A model generated the notes under the pieces. The model was not told where the DNA came from and ran no database searches. It was given only the letters and a program-made list of their open reading frames with translations. Positions 25,989 through 34,851 of a DNA stretch of 64,000 nucleotides are shown here, piece by piece. Position 1 is the stretch's first letter. Each line of letters opens with the position of its first letter. The stretch comes from Telmatospirillum siberiense (GTDB lineage Bacteria; Pseudomonadota; Alphaproteobacteria; Rhodospirillales; Magnetospirillaceae), in the NCBI RefSeq assembly GCF_002845745.1, contig NZ_PIUM01000001.1, forward strand, positions 393,963-457,962. Reading direction: 5' to 3'. The position numbers and the translations under genes are program-made.

Positions 25989-26710
25989 CGGGCGGCGTCA
26001 AGTCCGGCCGCGGCGGTCTCTTCGCGGCGAACGAAAGGCGCGCGCGAATCCGGCTGACCGTGCTGGCGGGCATTCTGCTGGGGGCTTCCGTCGCCGCGGC
26101 GACGGTCTTCAATGGTTCCATCATCGCCGCGCTCGCCTCGCTTGGCGGGATCTCGCTCGGGTATCTGCTGGGCCGCAAGGACGGCCCGATGCCGGCGACG
26201 ATCCGGAGCCGAATGTTCCGGGTTGCCGACGATCTCGCTCAATATCGGGCCTTTACCCGGTTGCTCCGCGATCAGGGCGCCCGCATCACCAAGACCACCG
26301 GTGACGCGGCGATGGCGCTGGTGGCCGGCATCGGGGAAATCGACGCCTCCGTGGATCGGCTGAGGGCCCTGGCCGAGCGTATCGCATCAAGGGATGCCGA
26401 GGAGCTAGGGCCCTTGGCCGACGCCCTCGGCGCCTCGGTGGTCGAGATGCTGGGGCAGCTTCAATTTCAGGACGTCACCCAGCAGCAGATCGATTTTCTG
26501 GCCCGGCTGTCGCTGATCGTCGACCAACACATGATCGAACTGGCCGGTCAGTTGGGGGATCGCCGTTCAGCCGATCGTATCGGCGATTTCAAGGACATGT
26601 TCAATAAGGCCTTGGACGACTGCGTGATGACCAGCCAACGTGAAGACCATCATGTCGCCCTCGGGCTCGACTTGCATGAATCGAATGGCCTAAAGGTCGA
26701 ACTGTTTTGA
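25985..26710 (+). CDS. Membrane-anchored CheZ-like protein
   Basis: A 241-residue protein with two hydrophobic segments near the N-terminus (about residues 24-42 and 44-62), then long helices. Near residue 155 is LQFQDVTQQQIDFL. In CheZ the catalytic segment is Q-D-F-Q-D-x-x-x-Q, where Asp and Gln act on CheY-P; the same F-Q-D-x-x-x-Q spacing is seen here. It lacks a receptor hairpin tip. Overlap with the cheY gene supports a role as a CheY-P phosphatase tethered to the membrane. The helix-bundle context is inferred from composition only. Confidence 0.65.
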   Translation: MTGGVKSGRGGLFAANERRARIRLTVLAGILLGASVAAATVFNGSIIAALASLGGISLGYLLGRKDGPMPATIRSRMFRVADDLAQYRAFTRLLRDQGARITKTTGDAAMALVAGIGEIDASVDRLRALAERIASRDAEELGPLADALGASVVEMLGQLQFQDVTQQQIDFLARLSLIVDQHMIELAGQLGDRRSADRIGDFKDMFNKALDDCVMTSQREDHHVALGLDLHESNGLKVELF

Positions 26711-26750
26711 AATTCGCCAGATGAAGAAAAAGCGATAAAGGCTTCGGACT

Positions 26751-28016
26751 ATGATATATCACAATACTGTCCCGGCCTATGGTCGAGTGACTCTCGTCAT
26801 CACCGTTCTGTTGGCTGTTCTTCTCGGTGAAATATCTGTTGGAATATTTTCCATAACTTCGTTTCTCCCGGCAGTCGGCTTGCGTTTGGTGATGGCGGGT
26901 CTGGCCACGACAATTTTCTTCGCCTGGAGCCGGCGGCGGGAGACGGTTGTCGCGGCGCCAAGCGATGGACCGATCCACGTTGATCCGTCAATGCTCGCCA
27001 TGGACACACCGATTGCCGGTGAAGCTGCGGGGCCTTTCCGTTGTGGTGACTGCATTTCCGAAAAAATCTCATATTTTCGCCAGTTTGCCGATGCTGTGAC
27101 GGAAGAGACCTCGGGCGTTGTCATCGATACCGAGAAAAATGCCGCGAGACTGATGTCCGACCTGAATGTGGTCGAGGGTAGTCTGGAAAGTCTGCTCGCC
27201 TTCATCAACAGCAATAACGACCATGTCGTGCAGATCATCAAGGGGACGGAACACCAACTTGATCGCAGCCGATCCTTGGTTGATCAGTTTTCCGCCGAAC
27301 GGCAACGCGATGCCGAAAACGTACAGAAGGCAATGGAGGGCATCGGCGGTGTGGTCGCCAATCTCGAAAAAATGGTTCAAACAGTCCGCGGCATTGCCAG
27401 ATCAACCCGCATGTTGGCGCTAAACGCGACGATCGAAGCCGTTCGGGCGGGGGAGGCGGGAAAAGGATTTGCCATCGTCGCCTCCGAGGTCAAAACCCTG
27501 TCACTGCAATCGGATCAGGCCGCCATCGAGATCGGAACCGGGATCGACGAACTGCAAGCTGCCGTCGCCAACAGCCTCAACACCATCATCGGAGAGCGCA
27601 ATCGGAAGGAAGAGAACGGCTTCCTGGTGATTTCCAATGCGGTCGGCGACTTGACGGAAAACATGAAGAAACTCATCGCCCATCAGCGCGATACCTTGGA
27701 CAGGGTGCAGAGCGAAAATGAAAAGATGGGTGAGCCGATTATGGAGATGATCGGCTCGATCCAATTCCAGGATGTGGTCAAGCAACGACTCGATGCGTTG
27801 ACTCGTTGCTCGACCCGCATTTCGGATGCCGTCGACGTGACGATGAAGGACATCGCCAACGGCGCGGCAAGCACCTTCGAAGAGATGGGCAGCCTGATGC
27901 GCTCGCATATCGATCAGACCGTTTCCTCGGCGATTGCGGAACTCAAGACCGAACGCCGAACGCTGTCAAGTCGCGGAGAACAGCAAACGGGGGGCAGCGC
28001 CATCGAGCTGTTCTAA
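26751..28016 (+). CDS. Membrane chemoreceptor-like protein with a CheZ-like motif
   Basis: A 421-residue protein with two transmembrane segments in the first 65 residues and almost no periplasmic loop. It has a helical region and a receptor tip-like sequence ([34 protein letters not shown], about residues 220-254). Then comes [21 protein letters not shown] (about 333-353) with the F-Q-D-x-x-x-Q spacing seen in CheZ. The receptor tip is shortened and lacks the long methylation helices. It may be a chemoreceptor-phosphatase hybrid at the end of the che operon. It shares the motif with the preceding gene, so the two may interact. Confidence 0.72.
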   Translation: MIYHNTVPAYGRVTLVITVLLAVLLGEISVGIFSITSFLPAVGLRLVMAGLATTIFFAWSRRRETVVAAPSDGPIHVDPSMLAMDTPIAGEAAGPFRCGDCISEKISYFRQFADAVTEETSGVVIDTEKNAARLMSDLNVVEGSLESLLAFINSNNDHVVQIIKGTEHQLDRSRSLVDQFSAERQRDAENVQKAMEGIGGVVANLEKMVQTVRGIARSTRMLALNATIEAVRAGEAGKGFAIVASEVKTLSLQSDQAAIEIGTGIDELQAAVANSLNTIIGERNRKEENGFLVISNAVGDLTENMKKLIAHQRDTLDRVQSENEKMGEPIMEMIGSIQFQDVVKQRLDALTRCSTRISDAVDVTMKDIANGAASTFEEMGSLMRSHIDQTVSSAIAELKTERRTLSSRGEQQTGGSAIELF

Positions 28017-28056
28017 TACCCGGTCTTGATGAATGTCTCTTATCGAGACCGGGTAT
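28016..28056. terminator. Hairpin between convergent che and sia operons
   Basis: 15-bp arms ATACCCGGTCTTGAT / ATCGAGACCGGGTAT with one G-U-type mismatch and an 11-nt loop, starting on the last base of the upstream stop codon. It has no clear U-tract but is placed to separate the two convergent operons. Confidence 0.6.
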
Positions 28057-28117
28057 GAGCGTTCCTGCAAAAGGTATCGCGGCCGAGGCTCTCCGGTCTG
28101 CCCGTCCTCCGAAGAAC

Positions 28118-28909
28118 TCAGGCCAGGCGATAGCAGTCGCGGCCGGCCCGTTTCGCCTCCAAAAGAGCTTCGTCGGCGCGATTGACGGTATCTGAGAACC
28201 CTTCTCCGGGCTGATGTTCGGCCAGGCCGATGCTGGCGGTGATCTTGATGCCGGTGCCGGGCGCTTCACCGGGCATGGGCTTTCGTTGCAGGCTTTCCCG
28301 GACTCTTTCGATCACCGAACATGCGGCGCCGATCGATGTTTGCGGCAGCAGGATCAGAAATTCCTCGCCCCCCCATCGGCCGCACAGATCATATTCGCGC
28401 AACGCCCTCTGCATGGCGCCGGCCACTTCGATCAGCGCCCGGTCGCCGAGATCGTGGCCATAGAGATCGTTCACCTGCTTGAAATGGTCGACGTCGAGCA
28501 TGGCCAGGGTGTAGCTGTGCCCCTGACGTTCGGCCCGTTGGGTTTCCATCTTCAATTGATCGACCAGCATCCGGCGATTGGCCAGTCCGGTCAGATGGTC
28601 GCGGGTCGAGGCGTCCTGAAGCGCGTTGTTGAGTTCGCGCATCATGTCCTGGTAGCGATCGGAGATGCGGACCGCTTTTTCCAATCGGCGAAGTTCTCGA
28701 TCGTAACGCTGCTGCAGCGAGATCGTCTGGTCGAACGCCATCTTTTGATAACCGTCGGAAATATGGGCGATGCGTTCCAGGCGGTTCAAATGGTCGCGGC
28801 TCTGCGTCCAAAGTCGGTTCAGCGCGTCCCGCAGGGGATGACCCTCATATTGGGAATCGGCCAACAGGTCTTCGATGATGTCGTCCAGGGGGCGCCGATC
28901 GGGGGGCAT
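28118..28909 (-). CDS. siaD: Diguanylate cyclase SiaD-like
   Basis: A 263-residue GGDEF protein that makes c-di-GMP. Residues about 1-95 form a coiled coil (stalk with repeated RIxHISDxYQ / RISDRYQD), the dimerisation element that SiaC binds in Pseudomonas. The cyclase domain has active site GGEEF and an intact inhibitory site R-E-Y-D five residues before it. It is the last gene of a siaA-siaB-siaC-siaD operon on the minus strand, which is why the SiaD name is used rather than a generic one. Confidence 0.88.
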   Translation of the reverse strand: MPPDRRPLDDIIEDLLADSQYEGHPLRDALNRLWTQSRDHLNRLERIAHISDGYQKMAFDQTISLQQRYDRELRRLEKAVRISDRYQDMMRELNNALQDASTRDHLTGLANRRMLVDQLKMETQRAERQGHSYTLAMLDVDHFKQVNDLYGHDLGDRALIEVAGAMQRALREYDLCGRWGGEEFLILLPQTSIGAACSVIERVRESLQRKPMPGEAPGTGIKITASIGLAEHQPGEGFSDTVNRADEALLEAKRAGRDCYRLA

Positions 28910-28918
28910 GTTCCGATT

Positions 28919-29323
28919 TCAGTCGTTGCGGGGTTGGATGTCGAAAGGGAACGAGCAGTCTTCACGGAATTCCCCGGCCAGTTCCGCGACCCGTTCGTTC
29001 CGGCTGTCGTAGTACCAGGTCACCGCGACGATCCGGCTTTTGCCATGGGCCACCTCCAGCAGATCGAAAATGTCCATCATCGCCTTGATGCTGCTGGTGT
29101 TCAGATAAATCAATCGCAGTTCCAGCGTCAGCGGCCTGTCGCCGGTCTCCAGATAGCGTTCGACCCAGGAGATGACGGGGCCGAACAGTTCCAGCGTGTT
29201 TTCGGGATAGGAATCGCCCTGCATGAAGATCCGGCCGGCCGCTCCGTCGGTCCGGATGTCGGGTGTCGATTGCGTGCCGGGGATGCAAAGATCATCGATT
29301 ATCATGGTCGCTTCTTCGGTCAT
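28919..29323 (-). CDS. siaC: SiaC-family biofilm regulation phosphoprotein
   Basis: A 134-residue DUF1987-family protein. In Pseudomonas unphosphorylated SiaC activates the cyclase SiaD, while SiaB phosphorylates it and SiaA removes the phosphate. The conserved core is R-I-F-M-Q-G-D-S-Y-P-E-N, then L-E-L-R-L-I-Y-L-N-T-S-S-I-K, which holds the likely phosphorylated Thr. The start overlaps siaB by 4 bp (ATGA). Gene order is the same as in Pseudomonas. Confidence 0.88.
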   Translation of the reverse strand: MTEEATMIIDDLCIPGTQSTPDIRTDGAAGRIFMQGDSYPENTLELFGPVISWVERYLETGDRPLTLELRLIYLNTSSIKAMMDIFDLLEVAHGKSRIVAVTWYYDSRNERVAELAGEFREDCSFPFDIQPRND

Positions 29324-29865
29324 ATTGTGGCGCGCAGGCTGAAAAAGGCCTGCTCTCCGGTCAGTTCCGTCAGGCTGGCCACCATGGGCGCCGAAGACCT
29401 GCGGGCAATGTCGAGCAAACCGAGCCCCGCCCCTTGATGCGGCTCGGTGCTTCGCGGTCTATGAAGCTGTTCCTTGTAGGCTGCTTTCAATTGGCTCTTG
29501 TCGAGACCGGCGAGGGCCGTGACGCGGGCGAGCAATGCCCGGCCATCCGCCGCCTCGACCAGATTGCCCGCCGAAACGGCGTACCGGCCTGTTTCGTCGC
29601 GGGCGATCACCACGGTCGCCGAGGCTTCCTGCTCGCCATAGCCACGGTTGATAGAATAATGCCTGATATTTTGGCTCATTTCGATATAAGTGGCAAAGAC
29701 GTCGGTGGCGGCGGAAGGTTGTGCGCGTTCGGCTTGCAAATAATTTTTTAAAGCATTGCCGATTTCTTCAATCAAACTTCGGGAAATCGGACCATTGAAG
29801 CAAAGAAGAATGTGCTGCTTTGTGAAATATTCACGCATCGAATAAAGATCTGATGCTTCCATCAT
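29320..29865 (-). CDS. siaB: SiaB-family protein kinase
   Basis: A 181-residue kinase of the DUF6272 family with a GHKL-like fold. Visible features are F-N-G-P-I-S-R-S-L-I-E, the helix E-M-S-Q-N-I-R-H-Y-S in the N-box position (needed for Mg-ATP) and G-A-G-L-G-L-L-D-I-A-R-R-S as the glycine-rich ATP lid. It would phosphorylate SiaC and so lower c-di-GMP output. It overlaps siaA and siaC by 4 bp each. Confidence 0.87.
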   Translation of the reverse strand: MMEASDLYSMREYFTKQHILLCFNGPISRSLIEEIGNALKNYLQAERAQPSAATDVFATYIEMSQNIRHYSINRGYGEQEASATVVIARDETGRYAVSAGNLVEAADGRALLARVTALAGLDKSQLKAAYKEQLHRPRSTEPHQGAGLGLLDIARRSSAPMVASLTELTGEQAFFSLRATI

Positions 29866-31919
29866 GTTTTCGTATTCCCGGGAGCGTCATCGAATCGAAA
29901 GGAAAGAACCGTAATGTCGTCGCGTTGCGGATGTCCATCCTGATATCGGGCGAGCGTTTCGGCAATGGCCAGTTTTTGCAAGGCGAGATCCAGCTTGGCA
30001 TGATGGCGGATCATCGCGATGAACCGGCTTTTGCCGAAGCCGAATCCATGTTCACCGCCGGCCTGGTCGAGAAAGCCGTCGGTTGTCAGATAGTAGGTGC
30101 GGTCAGGTATCAGGGGGAGGTCCCGGTCCGCATAGGTGCCGGGCTTGCGTTCGCCCAGCGCCCGCCGGTTGCCGGTGACTTCTTCGACGGTCTCGCCGTC
30201 ACTCCAGTAGAGCGAGATCTTGGCGCCGGCGAACAACAGCCGACGTCCGGAGCGGTCGATGTAGACCAGTCCCGCGTCCATGTTGGTGGCGACGGCCTTG
30301 GCCATCTGCCCGTCTTCGATCATGGCGCGCATCGACGCATCGGTTCGCGATAGAACGGCGGCCGGCGACCGGGGGCCGACCTCGCTCAGCGCGTGGTCGA
30401 TGGCGGCGCGGGCCAGCATGGTCATCAGGGCGCCGGGAACGCCATGGCCGGCGCAGTCGACGACTCCCAGCAGGCAATTGGCGTCATCTTCCCGAAATAC
30501 GTAGAAATCGCCGCCGACGGTATCTCGAGGTTGCCAGAAAATGCAATGGTGCGGCCCCAGCAATCGGAGCATCTGCCGGTCGGGAAGGATGGCCCGTTGA
30601 ATGAGGCTGGCGTAATCGATGGAGTCTCCCAGTTTCTTGTGCGCCGTGGCCATTTCTCGATGGGTCGCCTCAAGTGCGGCGGTCCGTTCCAGGACCTTGC
30701 GTTCCAGCTCTTCCGTGTAGCGTTTGACTCGGTCGGCCATGATGGCGAAGGCTTGGCTCAGTTCGCCGATCTCATCGGTGGAGCCGGTCGGCAACGCCAC
30801 ATCGTAATGGCCGGCGGCCATGGCGCGGGCCGAGGATTGCAGGCGGTGCAGCGGCCGTAGGACAAGGACATCCACCGCATAGCTGAACCCGATCAGCAGC
30901 AGGGTCAGCAACAGGCCGACGGCCACCACGGCAGGCGCGATCCAACCGGTGTCCAGGAAGCGGGCGGCGTCGAGATCGACCGCCGTCAGCACATGCCACT
31001 GCAGTTCGGGAATGAAGCTGTCAACGATCAACTGGCGCTTGCCATCGAGAACCACCCAGGCGGTCGTCGGATGCCCGGCCTGTTGCTCGGCCGTCTGCAT
31101 GGCTTTTTGCAGAGCGTGCCGGCTGACGACATCCCCTATCAGGGTCAGCAGCGTGGGGGCGGCATTTTCGGCGCCGCTGCCTCCGTTCATGACGATCAGG
31201 CTGGTGTCGCGGTGCGCCTGGATGACCCCCTTGCGATCGATGATCATCGGCGTGACGCCGGCGGCATCGCTCGCCAGGAAGTCTGCGATGAAGCTCGTCA
31301 GGTCGAGGCCGGTTCCGGCCAGTCCGATCTTCCGGTCCCCGTCCTTCACCACGACGTTGAACCAGAGCTTGGTCTGATTGACCGCGACATCGGTGTCGGC
31401 ATTGATATTGAAGCTGTCGATTTTGCGCATGCTGGCGAAATACCAGGCGTCTTTCTTTTCGCCGGCCTTCAGCGTCTCGACCGGCGTCTGGCCGGACTGG
31501 CCGGCGTCGCCGAAATAATGGTTCAGGCTGGAATCGACCACCAGGAACCAGGAATGGTCGCGGAAGGCCCGGCGGTAGCCGTCCATTTCGGTAAACAGAA
31601 GGCGCCGTTTTTGCTCGTTTCCCTCGTCCCCCATCCATTGACGGACGAATTCGGAATCCGCCAGCCTCAGGGACAAGGCCAGTTCGCGACTGACCGGGGC
31701 CAGGATTTTCTGACTGCTGAGTTCGTTCAGATTTCGGGCATAGGCCATGCCGATACCCTCGCGGATGCCGTTAAGCGCCTGCCTCCCCATCAGGGTGGCT
31801 GGTAACAGCGCGATCAGGCAGGCCGACAGCAGCGCCAGCATGGATTTGCCGCGAAGACCAAGCCGCCAAGCGGCTATCGCCGGGATGCCCATCCCGGCTG
31901 GAGCGTTCAGATCCTTCAA
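29862..31919 (-). CDS. siaA: SiaA-like membrane PP2C phosphatase (Cache-HAMP-SpoIIE)
   Basis: A 685-residue membrane sensor phosphatase. It has an N-terminal transmembrane helix (about 28-45), a periplasmic dCache-like region (about 60-315) and a second transmembrane helix (about 328-350). A HAMP domain (VLRPLHRLQSSARAMAAGHYDVAL, about 355-405), a coiled coil and a SpoIIE/PP2C domain (about 440-675) follow. Acidic metal ligands are in DTVGGDFY, VVDCAGHGVPGA and QRDDITVL. It would dephosphorylate SiaC in response to a periplasmic ligand. First gene of siaABCD. Confidence 0.9.
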   Translation of the reverse strand: MKDLNAPAGMGIPAIAAWRLGLRGKSMLALLSACLIALLPATLMGRQALNGIREGIGMAYARNLNELSSQKILAPVSRELALSLRLADSEFVRQWMGDEGNEQKRRLLFTEMDGYRRAFRDHSWFLVVDSSLNHYFGDAGQSGQTPVETLKAGEKKDAWYFASMRKIDSFNINADTDVAVNQTKLWFNVVVKDGDRKIGLAGTGLDLTSFIADFLASDAAGVTPMIIDRKGVIQAHRDTSLIVMNGGSGAENAAPTLLTLIGDVVSRHALQKAMQTAEQQAGHPTTAWVVLDGKRQLIVDSFIPELQWHVLTAVDLDAARFLDTGWIAPAVVAVGLLLTLLLIGFSYAVDVLVLRPLHRLQSSARAMAAGHYDVALPTGSTDEIGELSQAFAIMADRVKRYTEELERKVLERTAALEATHREMATAHKKLGDSIDYASLIQRAILPDRQMLRLLGPHHCIFWQPRDTVGGDFYVFREDDANCLLGVVDCAGHGVPGALMTMLARAAIDHALSEVGPRSPAAVLSRTDASMRAMIEDGQMAKAVATNMDAGLVYIDRSGRRLLFAGAKISLYWSDGETVEEVTGNRRALGERKPGTYADRDLPLIPDRTYYLTTDGFLDQAGGEHGFGFGKSRFIAMIRHHAKLDLALQKLAIAETLARYQDGHPQRDDITVLSFRFDDAPGNTKT

Positions 31920-32070
31920 GAGTCGTTCCTGATTATTATTATGTGCGCCGAAAACGGCGAAACGTTCGGCGGGTCAGACAATAACCCGGCCGTGAAATAA
32001 GGCAAAGCACCCGAGTGCTGTTTATTTCATCAGGGTTTTCTCTGGGAGAATGGGGAAAGGGGTGCCGGCA

Positions 32071-32343
32071 TCAGTCGTTCATGACGAGGGGGCTGGTTCG
32101 TTCGTTTCGAATGGATGGTCCCGCCGGACCGATGGGACGGCGATGCCGTATTTCGCTTGAAACGAGGATGAGAGAGCGGTCCAGCTTGGCGGTGACGGCC
32201 CTATCGATCGTCTCGTAGAGACGGGGCAGGATGCAGCCGGTGAAGATTTCCGTGCATAGAAGTATCGGCATGAGCCAAAGAAAGTCGTGCGTCGGGCCGG
32301 ATTCCGCGGACGGAAGATCGGGTGAGGCATCTCCGTCCGGCAT
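32071..32343 (-). CDS. Hypothetical small protein with one hydrophobic segment
   Basis: A possible 90-residue protein starting at the ATG at 32343 with a GGGAG ribosome site about 8 nt upstream. Residues about 20-42 (HDFLWLMPILLCTEIFTGCILPRLYE) are hydrophobic and could form a membrane helix, followed by a basic tail. I recognise no family. The 31920-32070 gap and 32344-32483 hold nothing else clear. It may be non-coding. Confidence 0.35.
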   Translation of the reverse strand: MPDGDASPDLPSAESGPTHDFLWLMPILLCTEIFTGCILPRLYETIDRAVTAKLDRSLILVSSEIRHRRPIGPAGPSIRNERTSPLVMND

Positions 32344-32483
32344 GGCGCGAGCTCCCGTCTGCTATTGTTCCTTCGTCGTCACAATCTTTGGCAGGCCGAT
32401 GTTCGGCGATGGCATCCATCGCCGATTTGGCGGAATTTTCCTGTGGCGAAAACCAGCATAGCCTTTCGCGCGGAAAGACCGTT

Positions 32484-33842
32484 TTAAGTGATGTTAAGAG
32501 ATGTTTCCGCCTGCCTGGGCAGGGTCAGGCGGACGGTCAATCCACGCGGCTCATGGTCGAGTAACCGGATATCGCCGCCATGGTTTCTCACGATATCGCG
32601 GGCGATCGACAGGCCAAGACCGAAGCCGCCGCGTTCGGATGAGGGACGTGCGCTGTTACCTTTGAAAAAAGGTTCGAAAACCTTTTCCCGCAACGGTTCG
32701 GGAATGCCGGGCCCGTTATCGGATATGTCGATCCGGACGGCGCCCCGTGGCTGCGGGCTCAGGACCACGAAGACCCCGGGGCCATGTTTGGTGCCGTTGT
32801 CGATCACATTGGTGATGGCGCGGGTCAGGGCGTGGGCCCGGCAGGCGAAGGGATGCCGTCCAGGGCCTTCATAGGCGACGGGGAAACCGACGTCGCCGAA
32901 TTCGTCGCAGATGGTTTGGATCATGCTCGGCAGATCGACCAGATGGACCGGTTCGCTTCTGCCATTGTCGCGCAGATAGGTCAGTGTTTCGCCGATCATG
33001 TCGTTGATCGTCGTGATGTCCTGGAGCATTCCGTCGCGGGTCTTGGCGTCGTCCATCCGCTCGGCGCGCAGCCGCAGCCGGGTGAGCGGCGTGCGGAGGT
33101 CGTGGCTGATGGCCGCGAGCATGCGGGTCCGTTCATCGACCAGCGTGCGGACGCGCTTGCGCATGTCGTTCAAGGCCTCGGCGACCTGGGCGATTTCGCG
33201 GGGGCCGTTCTCGCTCAACGCTTCCTCCTTCGCCGTTGTTCGCCCGAAGGAGCGCGCGGCGGCGGCAATGGACGACAGGGGCGAGGTGATCCAGCGCAGG
33301 GCGTAGATCGATAGGAACACCGTGATGACGATGATGGCGCCGACGGCGAAAATCGTCGGCAGCACGATAAAATTACGGGAAAAGCGATGGGCTGCCTGGA
33401 AGATCAGGGCTTCTTCGCCATTGATGGGCACGGCGATGGCGTCTGGCCGGCCAGGCGGCGCCCGGTCGGCCAGCGCTTCGATTCCCCAGCTGTCGCGCAG
33501 GATCGTCTTGATCGATTTGACGAAAGGATTCGTCCCGGCGGCAGGATCGGAGTCCAGGCCCGACAGAGGCAGCCTTTCAACCTCGATGCCGAACCATCTC
33601 GCGGCGGCCATCACCAGGGCCCGTTCCTCCTGCGATCGGGGAGATAGCTCCTCCTTTACCAGCATGGCGATGCGGGCGGCGCGGGTGACGGCCAATACTT
33701 CGGGACTGCCGCGGCCGTTCAGGTCGAAAATGGTGATGAGGACCAGTGTCGTCAGGCCGACGGCCAGCAGGACGGCAGTGACGACGAGGGCGGTGATCTG
33801 CGCGGTGATGGTCCGCGGCAGGAGGCGGCGGGCGGGGATCAC
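32484..33842 (-). CDS. Two-component sensor histidine kinase, EnvZ-like
   Basis: A 452-residue kinase. Transmembrane helices lie at about 10-32 and 168-190, flanking a periplasmic region of about 130 residues. A HAMP domain (LRWITSPLSSIAAAARSFG) is followed by HisKA with phospho-His in MLAAISHDLRTPLTRLRLR (about 253) and HATPase with N-box TRAITNVIDNGTKHG, DNGPGIP and GGFGLGLSIARDI. The start is the GTG at 33842 overlapping the regulator's TGA (GTGA); upstream codons in this frame are antisense to conserved receiver/HTH sequence. The signal is not identifiable. Confidence 0.9.
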   Translation of the reverse strand: MIPARRLLPRTITAQITALVVTAVLLAVGLTTLVLITIFDLNGRGSPEVLAVTRAARIAMLVKEELSPRSQEERALVMAAARWFGIEVERLPLSGLDSDPAAGTNPFVKSIKTILRDSWGIEALADRAPPGRPDAIAVPINGEEALIFQAAHRFSRNFIVLPTIFAVGAIIVITVFLSIYALRWITSPLSSIAAAARSFGRTTAKEEALSENGPREIAQVAEALNDMRKRVRTLVDERTRMLAAISHDLRTPLTRLRLRAERMDDAKTRDGMLQDITTINDMIGETLTYLRDNGRSEPVHLVDLPSMIQTICDEFGDVGFPVAYEGPGRHPFACRAHALTRAITNVIDNGTKHGPGVFVVLSPQPRGAVRIDISDNGPGIPEPLREKVFEPFFKGNSARPSSERGGFGLGLSIARDIVRNHGGDIRLLDHEPRGLTVRLTLPRQAETSLNIT

Positions 33843-34594
33843 GAGGCCTCGACGCCGGGAGTGAAGATGTAACCGCCGAGGCGCACCGTCTTGATCAGGG
33901 TGGGGTCGCGTGGATCGGGCTCGATCTTCTGGCGGATACGGCTGACATGGACGTCGATGCTCCGTTCGATCGGGCCGGCGAGCCCGCCATGCGTCAAGTC
34001 GAGCAGTTGTTCGCGGGACAGAACGCGGCCGGGGTTCTGACAGAAGGCGAGCAGCAGATCGAACTCGGCGCTGGTCGTCGTCACGCGTACGCCATCGGGG
34101 TTGTAGAGTTGTCGCTCGACGGGGTCGACCCGCCATCCGACGAAATGCAACGCGGTCAGCCGGTCGGACGCCACCGTCCCGGCGATGCGGGCTCGGCGCA
34201 GCAACGCCCGGATGCGGGCGACCAGTTCCCGGGAATTGAACGGCTTGGTGACGTAGTCGTCGGCCCCGATCTCAAGGCCGATGATCCTGTCCATATCCTC
34301 GCCGAGGGCCGTCAGGATGATGATCGGCACACCAGATTCGGTTCGTAGCCGCCGGCAAATGCTGAATCCGTCCTCGCCCGGCAGCATGACGTCGAGCAGG
34401 ATCAGATCGATATCCCGCCGTTCCAGCACCTGGTCCATTTCCTCGCCCGACGTGACGCTGCGGGCGGCAAATCCGTTTTCCGTCAGCACATCCGAAAGCA
34501 TGCGGGCGATTTCCGCGTCATCCTCGACGAGCAGGATGCGGGTGGGGGCGTCGGTGGCGTTGGCATGGGGAACCGGCATTGCGAGACCGCGCAT
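33839..34594 (-). CDS. OmpR/PhoB-family response regulator
   Basis: A 251-residue regulator. The receiver has EDD in ILLVEDDAEI, acceptor Asp in DLILLDVMLPGEDG and Lys in DYVTKPFNSREL. The C-terminal winged helix (about 150-245) has VLSREQLLDL and RSIDVHVSRIRQKIEPDPRDPTLIKTVRLGGYIFTP. It is co-transcribed with the kinase downstream. The start could be ATG 34594 or ATG 34579. It faces away from the acs-like gene, so the AT-rich 34595-34851 region serves both. Confidence 0.92.
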   Translation of the reverse strand: MRGLAMPVPHANATDAPTRILLVEDDAEIARMLSDVLTENGFAARSVTSGEEMDQVLERRDIDLILLDVMLPGEDGFSICRRLRTESGVPIIILTALGEDMDRIIGLEIGADDYVTKPFNSRELVARIRALLRRARIAGTVASDRLTALHFVGWRVDPVERQLYNPDGVRVTTTSAEFDLLLAFCQNPGRVLSREQLLDLTHGGLAGPIERSIDVHVSRIRQKIEPDPRDPTLIKTVRLGGYIFTPGVEAS

Positions 34595-34851
34595 TATGGA
34601 AGTGGAATGGGTGATTTTCCCCGATCGCGGCGTGCCCGTCAGCAGGGGAAATGTGTTTTTTTATGTCGATTTTTCCTCAATCGCCCATATTTAACTTATA
34701 AATTATGTTATTAATAAATTTACATCTTTATTTTTTGGAAAATAAGCTATTGCTATCGATTGTGTGCGCATATTAGAACTTAGGTTATCGATGCACATAA
34801 TACTAATGTGCAATATCGTGCCGATGGGGTCAGTTTCCCGGAGTTTCCTGC
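34595..34851. promoter_or_regulatory. AT-rich divergent control region with GCACAT-N7-ATGTGC dyad
   Basis: 257 bp between the regulator gene and the acs-like gene. The stretch 34650-34790 is far more AT-rich than the rest of the window and offers several -10-like elements. A perfect dyad GCACAT (34793-34798)/ATGTGC (34806-34811) lies about 40 bp before the acs-like ATG. The site shape is not one I can tie to a named regulator. Confidence 0.55.
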
